The translations under genes were made by a program, and so were the position numbers. Below the pieces are notes generated by a model. The model searched no databases and was not told the DNA's origin. It was given only the letters and a program-made list of their open reading frames with translations. A stretch of DNA of 7,585 bases from Bifidobacteriaceae bacterium (GTDB lineage: Bacteria > Actinomycetota > Actinomycetes > Actinomycetales > WQXJ01). Below, piece by piece: positions 6,001 through 7,585 of this stretch. The stretch spans positions 1-7,585 of the forward strand of contig JAISTN010000030.1 of NCBI GenBank assembly GCA_031272565.1, written 5' to 3'. The stretch's first letter is position 1; each line of letters starts with the position of its first letter.

Positions 6001-7585
6001 CCTCGGCTTGGCAGGCGGCGCCAAGGTGCCGCTCAGCTACTACGTGGCCATTCCGTCGGCGGACAGCGCCACCGGCTGGGCGGCGATTGGCACTCAGGCT
6101 CACGAGCCGAAGTTGCCAGCCATGAAGCAGAACACCGTGTTGTTCGATGACGTGACCGCCTCCAAGGTGCGGCTTTACTTCACCAACAACCCCGGCTACT
6201 ACACGGCCATCGCCGAGATTCAGGTGTTTGATTCGAACCAGCCGGTGCCGGTGGTGGTGAATGATCCGCCCACCGTGACGGCCAGTGTCAACACCGCCCA
6301 GAACGGCAACCTGTCTACCCAGCTCACCGCCACGGTGACGGATGACGGCATTCCGTTCGACAAGGGCCTGACCATGGGCTGGTCGGTGGTTTCGGCACCG
6401 GCGGGCGCTTCCGTGGTCTTCGCCGACGCGACGGCCGCCACCACCCGGGTCAACGGCACCAAGGAAGGCGCGTATGTCTTCCGCTTCACGGCGTCCGATG
6501 GCGACCTGACCACGACCGTGGATGTCTCTGCCACGTTGACACCCAAGAACTCCGGCAACGAGTGGGGCGCGCTGGCCAGTAACATCACCACCAGCTACAC
6601 GGCCTCGTGGGAGAACCACAGCTACGTCAACAACCCGTCCAACCCGACCAGTTCCAACCCCGGTACCGGCACCGGCTGGGGCAACTGGTCCAATGGCGCC
6701 TCAAGTTCCAACCCGGCCTGGATTCAGTACACCTGGAGTGAGCCGATTTCGATCACCTCATCCCAGATCTACTGGTACTCCGATGGCGGCGGCACGCGCG
6801 TGCCCTCCGCCACCGGTTACACCATCCAGTACTCGATGGACGGCACCACCTGGACCAACGTGACGTTGATCAACGGCACCACCTACGCCGGGGGTATTGC
6901 GACTGGCACCTACAACAACTTCGAGTTCCAGCCGTTCGTGGCCCAGTACCTGCGCATCCGGATCACCGCCATCACGTCCAGCGCCGCCGGCACCGGCGTG
7001 CTGCGCTGGCGGGTCTACGGCCCAGGTGTGGAAGAGGTCGACCCGCCAATCAAGCACCGCACCACGGTGGGGGTCATCCCGACCCTGCCGGCCACGCACG
7101 GTGTTAGCTACACCGACGGCACCAGGGGCGAACTGGCCTTCGAATGGGCGGAGATCACGGCGGCGGACGTGGCCGAGGTCAACACCGATCCGTTCTCGGT
7201 GTGGGGTGTCAACGCCACCTTTGACGTGCTGGCCGAGGCCCAGATCTATGTCCGGCCGGCCGATCAGCAAGTGGTTATCTCGTCCGTTGACCCGATGGCA
7301 GAAACGGTCTTCCTTGGCACCCAGCCAACGTTGCCCACGCATCTGTCACTGTTCTTCAACGATGGTTCGGCCGACAACGACTGTGTTGGTGTGACCTGGG
7401 ATTACAACCCCAGCGTGGTCAACACGGTGGGCGTCTACCAGATCCACGGCACGTACACGTTGCCGGATTGGATCAGCCCCACCAACCAGCCAGAAGTGAT
7501 CTTCACACTCACGGTGGAAGGCCCCGAAGTACTGTCGGTTGAGGTGGCCCCGGCCACCGCGACCGTCGCCGCCGGCGCCTCTCAG
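3020..7585 (+). CDS. Large secreted multi-domain glycoside hydrolase, MGH1-like/GH121-type barrel (3' partial)
   Basis: This is an exported enzyme of which 1,522 residues are visible; the frame has no stop before the right edge. A signal peptide (KRSRR, hydrophobic 15-25, likely cut after AFA at 31) precedes an N-terminal beta-rich domain (about 40-320). An (alpha/alpha)6 barrel follows at about 326-790. Candidate catalytic acids are E388 (TIEG), D537 (RPESAYVWGDFNAA) and E775 (DDIIELWP); that last segment is typical of MGH1-like/GH63-GH142-GH121 enzymes and leads into YHNHDITIVWDKDG. A C-terminal beta-sandwich (about 790-890) is followed by a discoidin/F5-8C-like module (898-1071), a PKD/K319-like Ig module (1083-1176) and a second discoidin-like module (about 1182-1334, with WGNW and YWYSDGGG). 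Two Big_4-like Ig modules (about 1348-1415 and 1420-1502) and the beginning of a Big_2-type repeat end the visible part. Lying next to a GH127 enzyme and a sugar permease, as in the B. longum hypBA1-hypBA2 locus, it is probably a beta-L-arabinobiosidase-like (GH121) enzyme. GH142 or an unassigned MGH1-like enzyme remains possible. The anchor, if any, is outside the window. Confidence 0.85.
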   Translation, partial: MTKRSRRLASSATSMAIAVALIGALPGPAFATDPILPGNESDVGVYTSGAAHTQDIGSPAYSNVDTVQAALDPGVAWNPGGSMYSDIFQDDLAKFDQRIAAGQAPFYLDRILGYTGDNSGLRILQTRGRSLYMRGSSTTNFTTMGFAGTAAGGGNTSFGNLYSITVTGKTVAEQNAYRFNAPSYMSDRYNLTQSGQTTLTADLKKFITYNNVAVTTITFNNPGTEDVSITVRATSSNALTAVEGKTDEMRGTITMTGSGGNIQGTTYWGTGTVAVTVPGSAKSGNYLDKVLTIPAGGSVDYMAVGGYWHSELPESEPEFYQYAAMTPADAFKAGTRAFNERWASDIPYIDVPSTAIEKAIVYRWWLERYDSLDAAVPGYVYQYPVTIEGVNLYYNAVVLTQPMHLQDTKWQRTPYLGYGQIMNVGELSGSSAFLDSPGHGSWNNHYSQYIGTAGLEAYAVHGGGTELAQRFATYFEGDGVGQLEHYDGNGNNLIAYTANYMPGNDADALTFGYTKSGTSTAGSSNIERPESAYVWGDFNAAAKLYALAGASQAKVTEMETKANTIKDAILTNLWSPGMKMFVATTTRGRTAAASMNSNPNPLAESEPTHIPVRESNLYDVYAQNLIDPADWATYVDGFRFLTYGDNFPIYPFYTANQYDRTRYNIGGSNNFSNINFTVQYRGVRSALRYYDPNEKYITGEYAAQLLDWMAYSIYLVSSAQGNLLQVNQPEYFSNYSATTKSATRNNPYHVALGNMNYIYVEDMGGIQPRTDDIIELWPIDLGYDYFMVNNLRYHNHDITIVWDKDGTHYNQGQGYSLWVDGVKKVNSDKLTHLQYDPNAGTATNITTGAQTDPTATVTVVSAATIAFPTAVNTVIEDQRVVDYLKTAGIYLDRTNTPNLALGATVSSSTMQTTIPTSTRRAFHTPGSSTGAMNYDPGSISAQERPASLAAVNDNSTVNEPYWGNYGVSDQSGYVELDFGTAKTFDNVEVYFHDGLGLAGGAKVPLSYYVAIPSADSATGWAAIGTQAHEPKLPAMKQNTVLFDDVTASKVRLYFTNNPGYYTAIAEIQVFDSNQPVPVVVNDPPTVTASVNTAQNGNLSTQLTATVTDDGIPFDKGLTMGWSVVSAPAGASVVFADATAATTRVNGTKEGAYVFRFTASDGDLTTTVDVSATLTPKNSGNEWGALASNITTSYTASWENHSYVNNPSNPTSSNPGTGTGWGNWSNGASSSNPAWIQYTWSEPISITSSQIYWYSDGGGTRVPSATGYTIQYSMDGTTWTNVTLINGTTYAGGIATGTYNNFEFQPFVAQYLRIRITAITSSAAGTGVLRWRVYGPGVEEVDPPIKHRTTVGVIPTLPATHGVSYTDGTRGELAFEWAEITAADVAEVNTDPFSVWGVNATFDVLAEAQIYVRPADQQVVISSVDPMAETVFLGTQPTLPTHLSLFFNDGSADNDCVGVTWDYNPSVVNTVGVYQIHGTYTLPDWISPTNQPEVIFTLTVEGPEVLSVEVAPATATVAAGASQ

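Noticed and set aside
5738..6619. Open reading frame of 293 codons on the minus strand
   Set aside because: Antisense shadow of the discoidin and Ig modules; composition is biased and no domain is recognisable.

Overview
The window looks like part of a high-GC actinobacterial chromosome. Third codon positions are strongly G/C, the genes have Gram-positive-style signals, and a sugar ABC permease, a cytosolic glycosidase and a very large modular secreted glycosidase are packed on one strand. The genus cannot be read from the sequence. Saccharolytic host- or plant-associated actinobacteria (Bifidobacteriaceae, Actinomycetales, Cellulomonas relatives) are all plausible.

Layout, all on the + strand: (1) positions 1-1005, the 3' part of a MalG-type carbohydrate ABC transporter permease cut by the left edge. 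(2) After a 27-base gap with a good ribosome binding site, positions 1033-2955 hold a complete GH127 (DUF1680) beta-L-arabinofuranosidase-like enzyme without a signal peptide. (3) After a 64-base gap with no convincing terminator or promoter, an open frame begins at 3020 and runs off the right edge at 7585 (1,522 codons seen, no stop). It encodes an exported multi-domain enzyme: signal peptide, N-terminal beta-domain, an (alpha/alpha)6 barrel of the MGH1-like/GH63-GH142-GH121 type, a discoidin-like module, a PKD/K319-like Ig module, a second discoidin-like module, two Big_4-like Ig modules and the start of another.

Proposed joint function (inference): the secreted enzyme releases short sugars, probably beta-L-arabinooligosaccharides, from plant hydroxyproline-rich glycoproteins or a similar substrate. 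The ABC transporter imports them and the cytosolic GH127 enzyme splits them to L-arabinose. The order permease, GH127, large secreted barrel enzyme resembles the Bifidobacterium longum hypBA1/hypBA2 beta-L-arabinooligosaccharide locus. Two points stand out. The permease carries an in-frame stretch of about 58 residues that looks like two additional membrane helices. The secreted enzyme also has a long adhesive or carbohydrate-binding tail, whose anchor lies outside the window. Most of the window is a recognisable utilisation locus; I see no RNA gene, mobile element, CRISPR array or clearly new defence-type system.
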